A stretch of 64,000 nucleotides of DNA from DATMGU01 sp035555315. GTDB taxonomy: Bacteria > Pseudomonadota > Alphaproteobacteria > ATCC43930 > CGMCC-115725. Within the stretch, counting starts at the first letter, position 1. Each line of letters opens with the position of its first letter. The DNA lies in NCBI GenBank assembly GCA_035555315.1, contig DATMGU010000126.1:186001-250000 (forward strand). Direction: 5' to 3'. The notes beneath the pieces are model-generated. The model worked only from the letters and a program-made list of their open reading frames with translations, had not been told where the DNA came from and did not search any database. Shown in pieces: positions 42,948 to 52,255 of this stretch. The position numbers and the translations under genes were made by a program.

Positions 42948-43994
42948 TTACCCGCGATCGGGCAGCACCGGCTTGGGCCGGCGCTCCGATCCCTGCCGGG
43001 CCAGCATCCAGGCCGGGTATTCCGGCGCAAGCGCGCTCGCCTGATCGAGGGTCGCGATCTCGTCCGGGGTGAGCGACAGGGTCACGGCCGCGATGTTGTC
43101 GTCCAACTGCTCAACCGTCTTGGCACCGATGATCACCGTGGTGACGTGGGATTTCGCCAGCAGCCAGGCGAGCGCCACGCGCGCGACCGAGACCTCGTGC
43201 CGGTTGGCGATGCCGCGCATCGTATCGATGATCGGCCAGGCGCGCTGCCGATCGACCGGCGGGAAATCGAAGCTGGCGCGGCGGGCGTCCTCCGGGCCGT
43301 TCGAACCGGGACCGAACTTGCCGCTGAGCAACCCGCCGGCGAGCGGGCTCCAGACCATCAGTCCCAGTTTCTGGTCGTTCAACAGCGGCACGATCTCGCG
43401 TTCGAGATCGCGGCCGGCGATCGAATAATACGCCTGGAGGGTTTCGAACCGCGCCCAGCCCTGCCGGTCGGACACGCCCAGCGCCTTCATGATCTGCCAG
43501 GCCATCCAGTTCGAACAGCCGACATAGCGGACCAACCCGCGTGAGACCAGATCGTCGAGCGCCCGCAGGGTCTCGTCGACCGGCGTCACCGAATCATGGG
43601 CATGGATCTGATAGAGATCGATGTGGTCGGTGCCGAGACGCTTCAGGCTGGCCTCGACCGCGTCCATGATATGCCCACGCGAGGCACCGCGATCGTTCGG
43701 CCCCTTGCCGACCGTGCCGTAGAACTTGGTGGCGATCACCACGTCCGAGCGCTTCACGTCGAGATTCTTCAGCGCTTGGCCGAGCAGCGTTTCCGACCGC
43801 CCTTCGGAATAGACATCGGCGGTATCGATGAAATTGATCCCCGCCTCCAGCGCGCGCCCGACCAGCCGGTCGGTCGCCGCTTGATCGAGCCCGCCGATCG
43901 TCTGCCATATGCCGCTGTCGCCGCCGAACGTCATGGTGCCGAGGCAGAGTTCGGACACGAATAGGCCGGTATTGCCGAGTTGATTATAGCGCAT
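42948..43994 (-). CDS. Aldo/keto reductase
   Basis: A 348-residue NAD(P)H-dependent (alpha/beta)8 oxidoreductase: LGTMTFGGDSGIWQTIGG, FIDTADVYSEGRSETLLGQAL (catalytic Asp and Tyr), VIATKFYGTVG (Lys), IDLYQIHAHDS (His), and TTVIIGAKTVEQLDDNIAA near the C-terminus. It resembles the YajO/YghZ-type group with broad aldehyde or sugar specificity. It shares strand with the SDR downstream (102 bp apart) and may act in the same sugar route. Confidence 0.9.
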   Translation of the reverse strand: MRYNQLGNTGLFVSELCLGTMTFGGDSGIWQTIGGLDQAATDRLVGRALEAGINFIDTADVYSEGRSETLLGQALKNLDVKRSDVVIATKFYGTVGKGPNDRGASRGHIMDAVEASLKRLGTDHIDLYQIHAHDSVTPVDETLRALDDLVSRGLVRYVGCSNWMAWQIMKALGVSDRQGWARFETLQAYYSIAGRDLEREIVPLLNDQKLGLMVWSPLAGGLLSGKFGPGSNGPEDARRASFDFPPVDRQRAWPIIDTMRGIANRHEVSVARVALAWLLAKSHVTTVIIGAKTVEQLDDNIAAVTLSLTPDEIATLDQASALAPEYPAWMLARQGSERRPKPVLPDRG

Positions 43995-44024
43995 GAGCTG
44001 AGTTCCTTCGAAAGGAGACGGCCG

Positions 44025-44648
44025 CTATTGGTCAAGGCGCCGGGCTACCAAGCGGACGACCTCCGCCAGGCCCTGATGCCGCTCGCCCTCGTCGAGCCGC
44101 ACGGTGCCCTCCAACAGTTCAAGGATGTCGAGACCGGCGAAGTCGTCCGCAAGTCCCGCTGCGTCATATAAAAGATCCGCATCCCGCGGGCCGGTTCGCC
44201 CAAGACCTCGTTTGTGAAACGCCTCGAGGATCACGATACCGCCCGGCTTCAATGCCCGACGGATCCGGCTATGGACCGTCCGCCGCTCGGCGCTGGGGAT
44301 CTGCAGGAAGATCTCGGCGACGACATCGACCGCATCGACCGGCCAGTCCCAGGTCAGCACATCCGCGCAATGGGCGGTCAACGCGACATCCCGCTCGCGC
44401 GCCAGCCGCCGCGCTTTTTCGACGCCGACCGCCGAGAGATCGATCGAGGTCACCGCGAGCCCTTGCGATGCGAGCCAGACCCCATTGCGGCCCTCGCCAT
44501 CGGCGACGGCCAGCGCCGTCATGCCCCGCCGCAGCAGCGGCGCCTGGGCACGCAGATAGGCGTTCGGCGCGGTACCGAACAAATAGTCATCGCCGGCGAA
44601 CCAAGCGTCCCAGCGCGCCCTGATGGCCAGATCGGCCGGGGGCGCCAT
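44025..44648 (-). CDS. SAM-dependent methyltransferase (TehB-like)
   Basis: A 207-residue class I methyltransferase: W-D-AWFAGDDYLFGTAPNAYL opening as in TehB-type proteins, SAM-binding LAVADGEGRNGVWLASQG, acidic TSIDLSAVG and post-motif LKPGGIVILEAF. The start is ATG 44648, three bases after the oxygenase stop; GTG 44654, which would overlap that stop as GTGA, is an alternative. Coupling to the Rieske gene suggests a role with methylated substrates or products of that pathway, but TehB-like proteins are also general thiol or chalcogen methylases. Confidence 0.82.
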   Translation of the reverse strand: MAPPADLAIRARWDAWFAGDDYLFGTAPNAYLRAQAPLLRRGMTALAVADGEGRNGVWLASQGLAVTSIDLSAVGVEKARRLARERDVALTAHCADVLTWDWPVDAVDVVAEIFLQIPSAERRTVHSRIRRALKPGGIVILEAFHKRGLGRTGPRDADLLYDAAGLADDFAGLDILELLEGTVRLDEGERHQGLAEVVRLVARRLDQ

Positions 44649-44650
44649 GG

Positions 44651-45826
44651 TCACGCCGCGCGCGCGGCCGCCAACATGTGTCCGACGACCATCTTTTGGA
44701 ATTGATGGGTGGTATCCTCCATCACCGGCGAGAACACGCAGCCCGCCATCGCCGGCGAGGCACAGCCCTCATGCAGGCGCTGGACGATGTCGATATCCTC
44801 GCCATTCACCAGATCGACCAGATCGACCATCTGCTTGCGCGCGGGCGCGAGTTCCGGGGTCATCGCCTCGTCGCCGATGAAGAAGAACTCGAACCGCTCG
44901 ATCGTCCGGTCGACGCCGACCGGCTGCAGAATGAACGCGTAGAAATGGTTGTAGTGGCAGCCGAGCATGACGTTCGGGAACAGCTCGACATACTCGGCTT
45001 TCTTCAGTTGCTCCGCCGTGAGGCCGGGAAATGTCGGCAATTGATGGTCGGGCGTCACCGGCGGCGGATCGAAATTGCGGCTGCCGACGCCGACGAACCG
45101 GTCGGAATCGACGATGTGCAGGGTGTGCTTGACCGAGGAGACGCTGTTCAGCAGCGGATGCACGAAGGGCAGGTGATAGCGCTCGACGAAATTCTCGATC
45201 ACCAGCTTCCAATTGGCCTTGAGCTCGAAGCGCAACGAGCCGCCATGGCGCAGGCGCGAGAAATCATAGGCGCTCCAGCGGCGGAGCAGCGGCGTCAGAT
45301 CCTCCATGAGAGAGGGCGCCGCCGCGTCCAGGTTGATGAAGATCAGCCGATGCCACAGCTCGCAACGGATCGGCAGCAGGCCCCGGTCGGCCGCGTCGAA
45401 GCCGTCATGGGTATGCGCATCCGGGCCGCAGTAATTCGGCGTCTTCAACAGCTTGCCGTCGAGCGTGTAGCTCCAGGCATGATACGGGCAGACCACAAGG
45501 TTGCGCCGCGTCGGCTCGCTGACCAGTTTCACGCCGCGATGCCGGCAGATGTTGTGGAAAGCGCGAATCGTGCCATCCGCCGCGCGCGCCAGCAGGATCG
45601 GTATGCCGGCGATGTCGATCGGGACGAGATCGCCGGGATTGGGCAGATCGTCGACGATACCGGCGCAGACCCAACTGCGTCCAAAGGTAAGCTCCCGCTC
45701 GACCCCGAAAAAAGCCGGATCGGTGTAGAGCGACCCCGGCAGTCCTACCGCCTCGCCGGTCGGCCGGAACAGCCGCGCCTCGACATCCTCGGTCACATAA
45801 CGCCGCACGGTCTCAATCGCGGTCAT
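44651..45826 (-). CDS. Rieske non-haem iron oxygenase, alpha subunit (betaine/stachydrine demethylase-like)
   Basis: A 391-residue oxygenase. The Rieske [2Fe-2S] site is Cys94-x-His96...Cys113-x2-His116 (NICRHRGV, CPYHAW). The mononuclear iron site is in ENFVERYHLPFVHP (His218, His223), with Glu215 as electron-bridge residue. The length and FELKANWKLVIENFVERYH resemble GbcA-type monooxygenases, which remove a methyl group from quaternary or tertiary amines. A dimethylglycine-dehydrogenase-like gene lies 41 bp upstream, which supports N-demethylation. No reductase partner is encoded nearby. GAGG precedes ATG 45826. Confidence 0.87.
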   Translation of the reverse strand: MTAIETVRRYVTEDVEARLFRPTGEAVGLPGSLYTDPAFFGVERELTFGRSWVCAGIVDDLPNPGDLVPIDIAGIPILLARAADGTIRAFHNICRHRGVKLVSEPTRRNLVVCPYHAWSYTLDGKLLKTPNYCGPDAHTHDGFDAADRGLLPIRCELWHRLIFINLDAAAPSLMEDLTPLLRRWSAYDFSRLRHGGSLRFELKANWKLVIENFVERYHLPFVHPLLNSVSSVKHTLHIVDSDRFVGVGSRNFDPPPVTPDHQLPTFPGLTAEQLKKAEYVELFPNVMLGCHYNHFYAFILQPVGVDRTIERFEFFFIGDEAMTPELAPARKQMVDLVDLVNGEDIDIVQRLHEGCASPAMAGCVFSPVMEDTTHQFQKMVVGHMLAAARAA

Positions 45827-45867
45827 GATTTTGCCCTCTGCTTGCCCGTCCCGATTGGGCGAATTTT

Positions 45868-48342
45868 TCAGATCTTGATGCGCTGTCCGGCCGGATCGAA
45901 CAACGGATCGGCCCCGACCGTCGCCGGATGGCGCACGCCGAAATACTCGATCTCGACAGTCTGCCCGGCCTCGGCCGCGTCGATCGGCAGATAGGCATAC
46001 GCGATCTGCCGGCCGACCGAATAACCGAAATTGGTGCTGGTGACATAGCTCACCGGCAGGCCGCCGATCAGCACGGGCTCCTTGCCCAGCACCACGGCAC
46101 CGGGCTCGTCCAGCGTCAGGCAGCATAGCCGGCGGCGGATACCCGCCTCGCGCTGTCGCAGCAAGGCGGCGCGGCCGAGGAAATCCGGCTTGGCGAAGCG
46201 CACCGCCCAAGCGAGCCCCGCCTCCAGCGGCGTGTAATCGGTGTGGATATCGGCCCCCCACAAGCGATAGCCCTTTTCGATGCGCAGGCTGTCGAGGGCG
46301 CCGCCGCCGCAGACGGTCAGGTCATGGGATGCCCCGGCCTCCCGCAACCTGTCCCAGGCAGCCGCCCCGAACTCCGCCGGCACATAGATTTCCCAACCGA
46401 GTTCGCCGGCATAGGAGATGCGCAGCGCCAGGGCGGGGATGGCGCCGAGGGTGATCGGCTTCGCCGTGTAATAGGGCATCGCCGCGTGCGAGACGTCGTC
46501 CTCGGTGACCTGCTGCAGGATCGCGCGGGCCTGGGGGCCCCAGAGGCCCAAGCCGCAATATTGGCGCGTGACATCCGATATGCGCAGGACCGCGTCGTCA
46601 TGGCCGGCGAGCCGTGCCCGCAGCCGCAACCAGGCGATATCGCTCATCCCGGTCGAGGCCCCGGTCAGCACCAGGAACCGGTCGGGGGCCACGCGGGTCA
46701 GGGTGAGGTCGCATTTGATGCCGCCGCGTTCGGTCAGCATCGCGCTGTAGACGACCTTGCCGACCGGCTTGTCCACGTCGTTCGCGCAGAGATGCTGCAG
46801 GAAGCCCAGCGCCGCCGGGCCGGCGACCTCGATCTTGGTAAAGGCGCTGAGGTCGAACAGGCCGGCGGCCGCACGAGTCGCCAGATGCTCCGCCCCGATG
46901 ATCGGCGACCATTCGACGGCCGCCCAGCCGGTGCGCGCCGTTACCGGAAAGCGGTCGAGCAGGGCCGCGTTGGCGCCATACCATTGCGGCCGCTCCCATC
47001 CCGCACTTTCATGAAAATGCGCATCCAGCGACCGCTGTCTGGGGTTGACCGGCGTCACGCGCAGGTCGCGCGGATCGGTGATCTGATAGGCCGGATGGAT
47101 GATGTCGTAGATTTCCCGATACTGCTGAGCACCGCGCCGGAGAACGAAATCCCGGGTCGTCTGATGCGGGTGGAAGCGGTTGATATCCGCTTCGCGCAGA
47201 TCAGCACCCGGATCGCCTTCCGCCATCCAATGGGCGACCGCGCGGCCGACACCGCCGGCATGGGTAATCCACACGCCCTCGGCCACCCAGAAGCCCGGCA
47301 GGTCCTGATATTCGCCGATCAGCGGCATGCCGTCCGGCGGGAACGAGAAAATGCCGTTGAAGGAATCCGCGAGACCCTTGCCCTCGATGCAGGGAAACAG
47401 GTTGATCGACGCGCGGTGGCATTCCTCGAAATGCTCGGGCGTGAACGCCATCAGCGACGGCATGCGCGAGGCGCGGCCCGGTGCCAGCAACGCCTCGGCA
47501 TCGACCGGCAGCGGGGCGTGCCGGTAATTGCCGATGCCCCAGCTATCGCCGTGCTGGCGGAAATACAAGGAGTGATCCTGCGCGCGCAGCAACGGGATCG
47601 AGACCTCGACCTCCGCGCCATGGGCCAGTTCGACCAACTCGGCGACCGGCTCGGTCTTGACGTATTGATGCTGCAGCGGTTGCAGCGAGATCGGCACGCC
47701 GGCCAGGCGGCCGATCTTGGGACCCCAGATGCCGGCGCAGCACAGCACCGTTTCGACCGCGATGCGGCCCTCGCCCGTCAGCACGGCCGAGACCCGGCCG
47801 CCGGTCTTCTCGAAGCCCAGGATTTCGACATCGCCTTGGAAGCGGACGCCCTTTTCGATCGCCCGGCGCGCCATCGCCTCGGCCGCGAGGACCGGTCGCG
47901 CCACGCCATCGGTCGGCACGAACAAGCCGCCCAGCACTTTTCGCTGGTCGAGGATCGGAATCCGGTCGCGGCATTCGGCCGGGCTGAGGATCACCCCGTC
48001 GATGCCCCAGCTCTGCTGCAAGCCGCGGCGACGCTTCAACTCCTCGAGCCGCGCCGCGGTTTCGGCGAGTTCGATGCCGCCGACCTGGGTGATCCCGGCC
48101 AAGCCATCGATCCGCAAACCGGCGTAAAGCTCCACCGTGTAGCGCGCGAAATCGCTCAGCATCCGCGATGGGCTGGTCTGGAACACGCCGCCCGGCGCAT
48201 GGCTGGTCGATCCGCCGGTGCGATAGAGCGGCCCCTGATCGATCACCAGGATGTCGGTCCAGCCCAATTCGGCCAGATGATAGGCAGCGCTGCATCCAGC
48301 GATCCCGGATCCGATGATGACGAGGCGAACGGCTTCCTGCAT
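45868..48342 (-). CDS. FAD-dependent dimethylglycine/sarcosine dehydrogenase-like protein with GcvT domain
   Basis: An 824-residue two-part flavoprotein. Residues 1-370: DAO-type FAD domain (VIIGSGIAGCSAAYHLAELG) with probable covalent-FAD His48 in GGSTSHAPGG. Then a linker (FAO_M) domain about 375-430, and a GcvT-like folate domain about 435-815 (LFDLSAFTKIEVAGPAAL, GELGWEIYVPAEFG, KPDFLGRAALLRQ). The family oxidatively demethylates dimethylglycine, sarcosine or similar N-methyl amines and passes formaldehyde to tetrahydrofolate. It is transcribed ahead of the Rieske oxygenase, forming a plausible stepwise demethylation pathway. GGAG precedes ATG. Confidence 0.9.
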   Translation of the reverse strand: MQEAVRLVIIGSGIAGCSAAYHLAELGWTDILVIDQGPLYRTGGSTSHAPGGVFQTSPSRMLSDFARYTVELYAGLRIDGLAGITQVGGIELAETAARLEELKRRRGLQQSWGIDGVILSPAECRDRIPILDQRKVLGGLFVPTDGVARPVLAAEAMARRAIEKGVRFQGDVEILGFEKTGGRVSAVLTGEGRIAVETVLCCAGIWGPKIGRLAGVPISLQPLQHQYVKTEPVAELVELAHGAEVEVSIPLLRAQDHSLYFRQHGDSWGIGNYRHAPLPVDAEALLAPGRASRMPSLMAFTPEHFEECHRASINLFPCIEGKGLADSFNGIFSFPPDGMPLIGEYQDLPGFWVAEGVWITHAGGVGRAVAHWMAEGDPGADLREADINRFHPHQTTRDFVLRRGAQQYREIYDIIHPAYQITDPRDLRVTPVNPRQRSLDAHFHESAGWERPQWYGANAALLDRFPVTARTGWAAVEWSPIIGAEHLATRAAAGLFDLSAFTKIEVAGPAALGFLQHLCANDVDKPVGKVVYSAMLTERGGIKCDLTLTRVAPDRFLVLTGASTGMSDIAWLRLRARLAGHDDAVLRISDVTRQYCGLGLWGPQARAILQQVTEDDVSHAAMPYYTAKPITLGAIPALALRISYAGELGWEIYVPAEFGAAAWDRLREAGASHDLTVCGGGALDSLRIEKGYRLWGADIHTDYTPLEAGLAWAVRFAKPDFLGRAALLRQREAGIRRRLCCLTLDEPGAVVLGKEPVLIGGLPVSYVTSTNFGYSVGRQIAYAYLPIDAAEAGQTVEIEYFGVRHPATVGADPLFDPAGQRIKI

Positions 48343-48419
48343 GCCTATCTCCGGCGCGTGACGATGGTGAATTCCCGACGGAACTAATGGACCAGTCGCG
48401 GTGGAAAAAGCCAGGAAAA

Positions 48420-48827
48420 CTACCCTGCGGCGCCGTTGGATTTGAACGCGACCAGATCCACCTCGACCAGAGCGTCCCGGGCGAGGCCGGTGACCCCGAC
48501 GCAGGTCCGCGCCGGCCGGCGATCGACCGGAAAATAACTCTGGTAGATTTGATTCATCGCCGCGAAATCGCGCTTGAACTCGATCAGGTAAACGCGCGCC
48601 TGAACGACATCGGCCAGAGCGTAACCGGCGCCGGCCAGCACCAGGGCGAGATTGTCCATCACCCGCCGGGTCTGCGCCTCGATGCCGGTCGGTAGCGGCG
48701 CCGAATCGTCATGCGGATCGGTCGGCATCTGACCGGTGACGAACAGCCAGTCGCCGACCTGCACCGCGTGGCTGAAGGGTGCCACCGGTGTCGGCGCACC
48801 GGGGATCATGTGAAACATCGGCTGCAT
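48420..48827 (-). CDS. RidA family (YjgF/UK114) enamine/imine deaminase
   Basis: A 135-residue trimeric deaminase-fold protein: PVAPFSHAVQVGDWLFVTGQMP, NLALVLAGAGYALADVVQARVYL and RPARTCVGVTGLARDALVEVDLVAF, including the conserved Arg in PART. It hydrolyses reactive enamines or imines, fitting an amine-oxidising pathway next door. It is 77 bp upstream of the FAD protein on the same strand. Confidence 0.93.
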   Translation of the reverse strand: MQPMFHMIPGAPTPVAPFSHAVQVGDWLFVTGQMPTDPHDDSAPLPTGIEAQTRRVMDNLALVLAGAGYALADVVQARVYLIEFKRDFAAMNQIYQSYFPVDRRPARTCVGVTGLARDALVEVDLVAFKSNGAAG

Positions 48828-48830
48828 CGA

Positions 48831-49406
48831 TTACCCCTGCTGCGTCGACGGCGGGTCGTTATACACGATCGCCAGGACTTCGATCCGCTCCGGTCCGGCG
48901 GGCGTGCGCAATTCGACCGTGTCGCCTTCCCGCGCCTTCAGCAGCGAGCGGGCGATCGGCGATACCCAGCTGACTTGGCCATGGTCGAAATCCGCCTCAT
49001 CGGCACCGACGATGGTGATCGTATTCTCCACCCCGCGCGACGTGGCATAGGTGACCGTGGCACCGAAGAACACCTGCTCGCGGTTCTTCTGCTGTGCCGG
49101 GTCGACCACCTCGGCGATCTCCAGCCGCTTGGTCAGGAAGCGGATCCGCCGGTCGATCTCGCGCAGCCGCCGCTTGCCGTAGATATAATCGCCATTCTCC
49201 GACCGGTCGCCATTGCCGGCGGCCCATGAGACGATCTCGACCACCTTCGGTCGCTCGACCCGGCTCAACTGCCGCAATTCGTCCTGTAGCCGTTGGAATC
49301 CCCGCGGCGTCATATAGTTCTTGAGGCCGGCCGGCAGAGTCTTCGGCTCCTCCGGCAACGTGTCATCGTCGTCGGTATCGGATTCTTTGGTAAACGCTTT
49401 GCTCAT
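48831..49406 (-). CDS. greB: GreA/GreB family transcription elongation factor (GreB-like)
   Basis: A 191-residue factor that helps stalled RNA polymerase cleave its transcript. After an acidic 30-residue leader typical of alphaproteobacterial members (FTKESDTDDDDTLPEEP) come the coiled-coil NYMTPRGFQRLQDELRQL...WAAGNGDRSENGDYIYGKRRL, carrying the acidic tip, and the C-terminal globe FGATVTYATSRGVENTITIVG and ISPIARSLL-like SPIARSLLKAREGD. YGKRRLREIDRR is GreB-like. MSKAF at 49406 is chosen because that opening is conserved in the group. The stop is 3 bp from the RidA start. Confidence 0.92.
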   Translation of the reverse strand: MSKAFTKESDTDDDDTLPEEPKTLPAGLKNYMTPRGFQRLQDELRQLSRVERPKVVEIVSWAAGNGDRSENGDYIYGKRRLREIDRRIRFLTKRLEIAEVVDPAQQKNREQVFFGATVTYATSRGVENTITIVGADEADFDHGQVSWVSPIARSLLKAREGDTVELRTPAGPERIEVLAIVYNDPPSTQQG

Positions 49407-49517
49407 GCTCCCGCCCATCGGGGAATGCTAAACCTTGAGCATGCCACGACCCGGAACCGCGCACCCAGCGAAATACCGCCGATCGGACGCCGTGACGCAA
49501 CAGGACAGGAAACAGCC

Positions 49518-50765
49518 ATGCCGGATGCCCCGATAGAGGATGTCGACAGCGCCGCCGCCAGCAGGATAATCGATGACATCCTGCTGGCGGCGATCTCCGG
49601 CGGCGATCTCGGCGCCATTGTAGGGACCGTCTGTCGAGCCCTGGTCGCCGCCGGCATACCGCTGCGACGGGCCACCCTCGGCATGCCGGCGATCGATCCG
49701 ACAGTGCGCGGATTGAATTGGATCTGGTGGCGCCAGGGCGACGAGACCAGCGAAACCGCCGCTACGATCGCCGACGCCATCCTGGATCAGCTTCCACACG
49801 GCGCGGCGACTGAGGCCACCCTACGGGCGGGCCCGATTCCGTTCATGCTGAACGCAGGTCACACCATCCAGCGCTGGCGTCTGGATACCCCCGACGAGAT
49901 CCCGTTTCCGTTGTTCGAACGCTTACAGAGGCGCGGCATCACAGAAGTCGCCATACGCCTGGTTCCCTTCAAAAGTGGTGCAAGCGCCCTGATCGGCGTC
50001 GCCTTCTCGATCGCGACCGACCGTCCGGGGGGTTTTTCGGAGCCTGCCATGGCTCTCGTCGACCGGGTGGTCGCCGCCCTCGCCTTGGCAGCCTATCGAA
50101 TCGCCCTCGATCGGATCACCGTCAGTGCGTTTGGGGCCTATCTAGGCGACGCCACCGGCCGCCGGGTGCTGGCCGGTGAGATCCGTCGGGGCGAAGGCCA
50201 TACCATCCGCGCGGCGGTGTTGCTGGCGGATCTCAGCGGTTTCACCGCACTGACCGAACACGCGGCCCCCATGGACGTGGTTGCCTTGCTGAACGAGCAT
50301 TTCGAGGCGATGGGCGAACCGATCCTGGAGCGCGGCGGCGAAATCCTGAAATATCTAGGCGATGGTCTGCTTGCCGTGTTTCCCGTGGCCGATGAAGCGA
50401 GTTTCGACGCGGAGATCGCCGCCTGTCTCAAGACGCTGGCCGCGGCGAGCGACGCACGGGCGCGAACCGCTCTTCTGAACGACCAGCGCGCCGAGGCCGG
50501 CCTGCCGACCCTGGAGCTCGACCTGGCGCTGCATTTCGGCGAAGTCGTCTATGGCAATATCGGCACGACGCGGCGGCTGGACTTCACGGTGATCGGCCGG
50601 GCCGTCAACGAAGCCAGCCGGATGGAGAAGCTCTGCGACGATCTTGGCCGGCATCTCGTGCTCTCGGCGGAGTTCGCCCGGCGGTGCGCCGGGCGGAATT
50701 TGGTCGGGCTGGGCCGCCACATGCTGCGCGGGGTCGGCGAGCGCGATCTGTTCGCGCCGGAGTGA
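49518..50765 (+). CDS. Class III adenylate/guanylate cyclase domain protein
   Basis: A 415-residue soluble protein. The N-terminal ~225 residues form a sensor-like region of no sure family (FVVSIDG-type GAF-like features are weak). Residues about 229-410 form a class III nucleotide cyclase catalytic domain: RAAVLLADLSGFTALTEHA and LKYLGDGLLAVFPV supply the two metal-binding Asp residues, and LDLALHFGEVVYGNIGTTRRLDFTVIG follows. It should make cAMP (or cGMP) in response to an unknown cue. AGGA lies before ATG 49518. Confidence 0.87.
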   Translation: MPDAPIEDVDSAAASRIIDDILLAAISGGDLGAIVGTVCRALVAAGIPLRRATLGMPAIDPTVRGLNWIWWRQGDETSETAATIADAILDQLPHGAATEATLRAGPIPFMLNAGHTIQRWRLDTPDEIPFPLFERLQRRGITEVAIRLVPFKSGASALIGVAFSIATDRPGGFSEPAMALVDRVVAALALAAYRIALDRITVSAFGAYLGDATGRRVLAGEIRRGEGHTIRAAVLLADLSGFTALTEHAAPMDVVALLNEHFEAMGEPILERGGEILKYLGDGLLAVFPVADEASFDAEIAACLKTLAAASDARARTALLNDQRAEAGLPTLELDLALHFGEVVYGNIGTTRRLDFTVIGRAVNEASRMEKLCDDLGRHLVLSAEFARRCAGRNLVGLGRHMLRGVGERDLFAPE

Positions 50766-50861
50766 CCCCGCCCTAGGCCCGTTCCGCAACGCCATAAGAT
50801 CGCACCAAACCCTTGTTAACCATTGCGGCATAGACTATGGGGTCGGGAGGAGCGTTGTACG

Positions 50862-51431
50862 GTGACGACACTTTTCGCGAACGAACCTATGATGGCTGAA
50901 CTCTTCGCCTACTGGGATGCCAAGCGCGGCGACCGGGTGATGCCGGATCGGCGCGACATCGACCCGGTCGAGATCAATCCGGCCATCCTGCCCCATCTCC
51001 TCCTGTGCGAGTTTCACGATGAGGGACAGAGGGTCCGTTTCCGCCTGATCGGCACGAAGGTGGTCGAGCGGACCGGCACCGATTACACCGGCAAATTTCT
51101 CGAAGAAATGATGAGCGGCGGCCATCTCGCCTATGTGAGCTCGATTTACCGGGACGTCTGGCTGCACAAGGCACCGGTATATTCGGAAAGCACCGGCATC
51201 GTCGGGGTCGGCAACCACGTGATCACCCGACGGATCTTCCTGCCGATCGCCAAGGGTCCCATCGCCCCCGCGATGTCACTGGCCGTTCAGACCTTCAGCA
51301 TGCCGGAGGGCGCCGATACCTTCTCCCGCACCAAGGTGGTCCTGAACGACGGCGCCATCGAGGAGTTGCGCCGGGCACGCCTCGTCGCCGGCGAAGTCCA
51401 AACCTACAGTACCGGGCGGGACTGGAAATAG
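50862..51431 (+). CDS. PAS_5-type sensory domain protein
   Basis: A 189-residue protein of the PAS_5 (DUF1300) group common in Rhodospirillales and Rhizobiales: AELFAYWDAKRGDRVMPDRRDIDPVEINPAILPHLLLCEF, VRFRLIGTKVVERTGTDYTGKFLEEM and TRRIFLPIAK. No output domain. The start is GTG 50862 behind a strong GGGAGGAG; earlier in-frame TTG has none. It may work as a small sensor with the cyclase upstream (96 bp). Confidence 0.85.
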   Translation: MTTLFANEPMMAELFAYWDAKRGDRVMPDRRDIDPVEINPAILPHLLLCEFHDEGQRVRFRLIGTKVVERTGTDYTGKFLEEMMSGGHLAYVSSIYRDVWLHKAPVYSESTGIVGVGNHVITRRIFLPIAKGPIAPAMSLAVQTFSMPEGADTFSRTKVVLNDGAIEELRRARLVAGEVQTYSTGRDWK

Positions 51432-51497
51432 GCGGCGGACCATAACCCGCGGACGGCCCGGCAGGCTGAAAGGCCTTTTCGCGCCGAGTGGAGTATG

Positions 51498-51510
51498 CTT
51501 GTCTATACAG
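51498..51510 (+). promoter_or_regulatory. Putative HutC operator overlapping the hutC start region
   Basis: CTTGTCTATACAG, inside the 19-bp imperfect palindrome ATGCTTGTCTATACAGCAT (51495-51513), resembles the CTTGTATATACAAG-type HutC site and the two TATACAAG repeats before hutU. It ends one base before the hutC ATG, implying autorepression. Confidence 0.55.
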
Positions 51511-51511
51511 C

Positions 51512-52255
51512 ATGAGTGCGACACCGCGTTACCGCCAGATCAAGGACACCATCCTCGACCGTATCGGTCGCGGGAAATTGGCGCCGGGCGATCGGATCTC
51601 GTCGGAAAACGAGATCGTCACGGAATTCAGCGTCAGCCGCATGACGGCGAATCGGGCCTTGCGCGAATTGATGTTCGCCGGTGTGCTGACCCGCGTGCCC
51701 GGCGTCGGCACCTTCGTCGCCGCCCCCCGCATCCAGGCGGATTTGCTGCACATCCGCAACATCGCCGACGAGGTCCGCGATCGTCAGCAGGCCTATAGCG
51801 CCAAGATCGTCACGGTGGCGGCGATCGAGGCGACCGGCATGGTCACCCAGGCGCTGGGCCTGCCATCCGGCAGCACCGTCCTGCATACCGTCATCGTGCA
51901 TCACGAGAACGGCCAGCCCATCCAGCTCGAGGACCGCTATGTCAACCCGGCGGTCGCCCCGGATTACCTGTCCGTCGATTTCGAGACGATCACCCCCAAT
52001 GCCTATCTGACCGAGCTGGCGCCGATCACCGATTTCGAGCATGTCGTCGAAGCGATCCTGCCGGATGCGCGGACCCGCGATCTGCTCGGGGTCGGCAAGG
52101 GAGTGCCCTGCCTGCGGCTGTTCCGGCGCACTTGGTCGTCGGGGGTGGCTGTGACCTGCGCGTGGCTCACCCATCCCGGTCACCGCTATCGGCTGGAAGC
52201 ACGTTCCGGCCATCCGGCCCCGCCCCATCCCGTCGTCACGGGCGAGTCGTCGTGA
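51512..52255 (+). CDS. hutC: GntR-family histidine utilisation repressor (HutC)
   Basis: A 247-residue regulator: GntR winged helix (residues about 5-70, PRYRQIKDTILDRIG, FSVSRMTANRALRELMFAGVLTRVPGVGTFVA) and a UTRA ligand domain (about 90-240, VTVAAIEATGMVTQALGL, HHENGQPIQLEDRYVNPAVAPDYLSVDF). HutC represses hut genes until urocanate binds. It overlaps the HutH-like gene as GTGA and has candidate sites at its own start and before hutU, which support the assignment. Confidence 0.93.
   Translation: MSATPRYRQIKDTILDRIGRGKLAPGDRISSENEIVTEFSVSRMTANRALRELMFAGVLTRVPGVGTFVAAPRIQADLLHIRNIADEVRDRQQAYSAKIVTVAAIEATGMVTQALGLPSGSTVLHTVIVHHENGQPIQLEDRYVNPAVAPDYLSVDFETITPNAYLTELAPITDFEHVVEAILPDARTRDLLGVGKGVPCLRLFRRTWSSGVAVTCAWLTHPGHRYRLEARSGHPAPPHPVVTGESS

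Noticed and set aside
46243..48387. 714-codon open frame on the plus strand
   Set aside because: Antisense of the dimethylglycine-dehydrogenase-like gene; low-complexity His/Arg/Gln-rich product.
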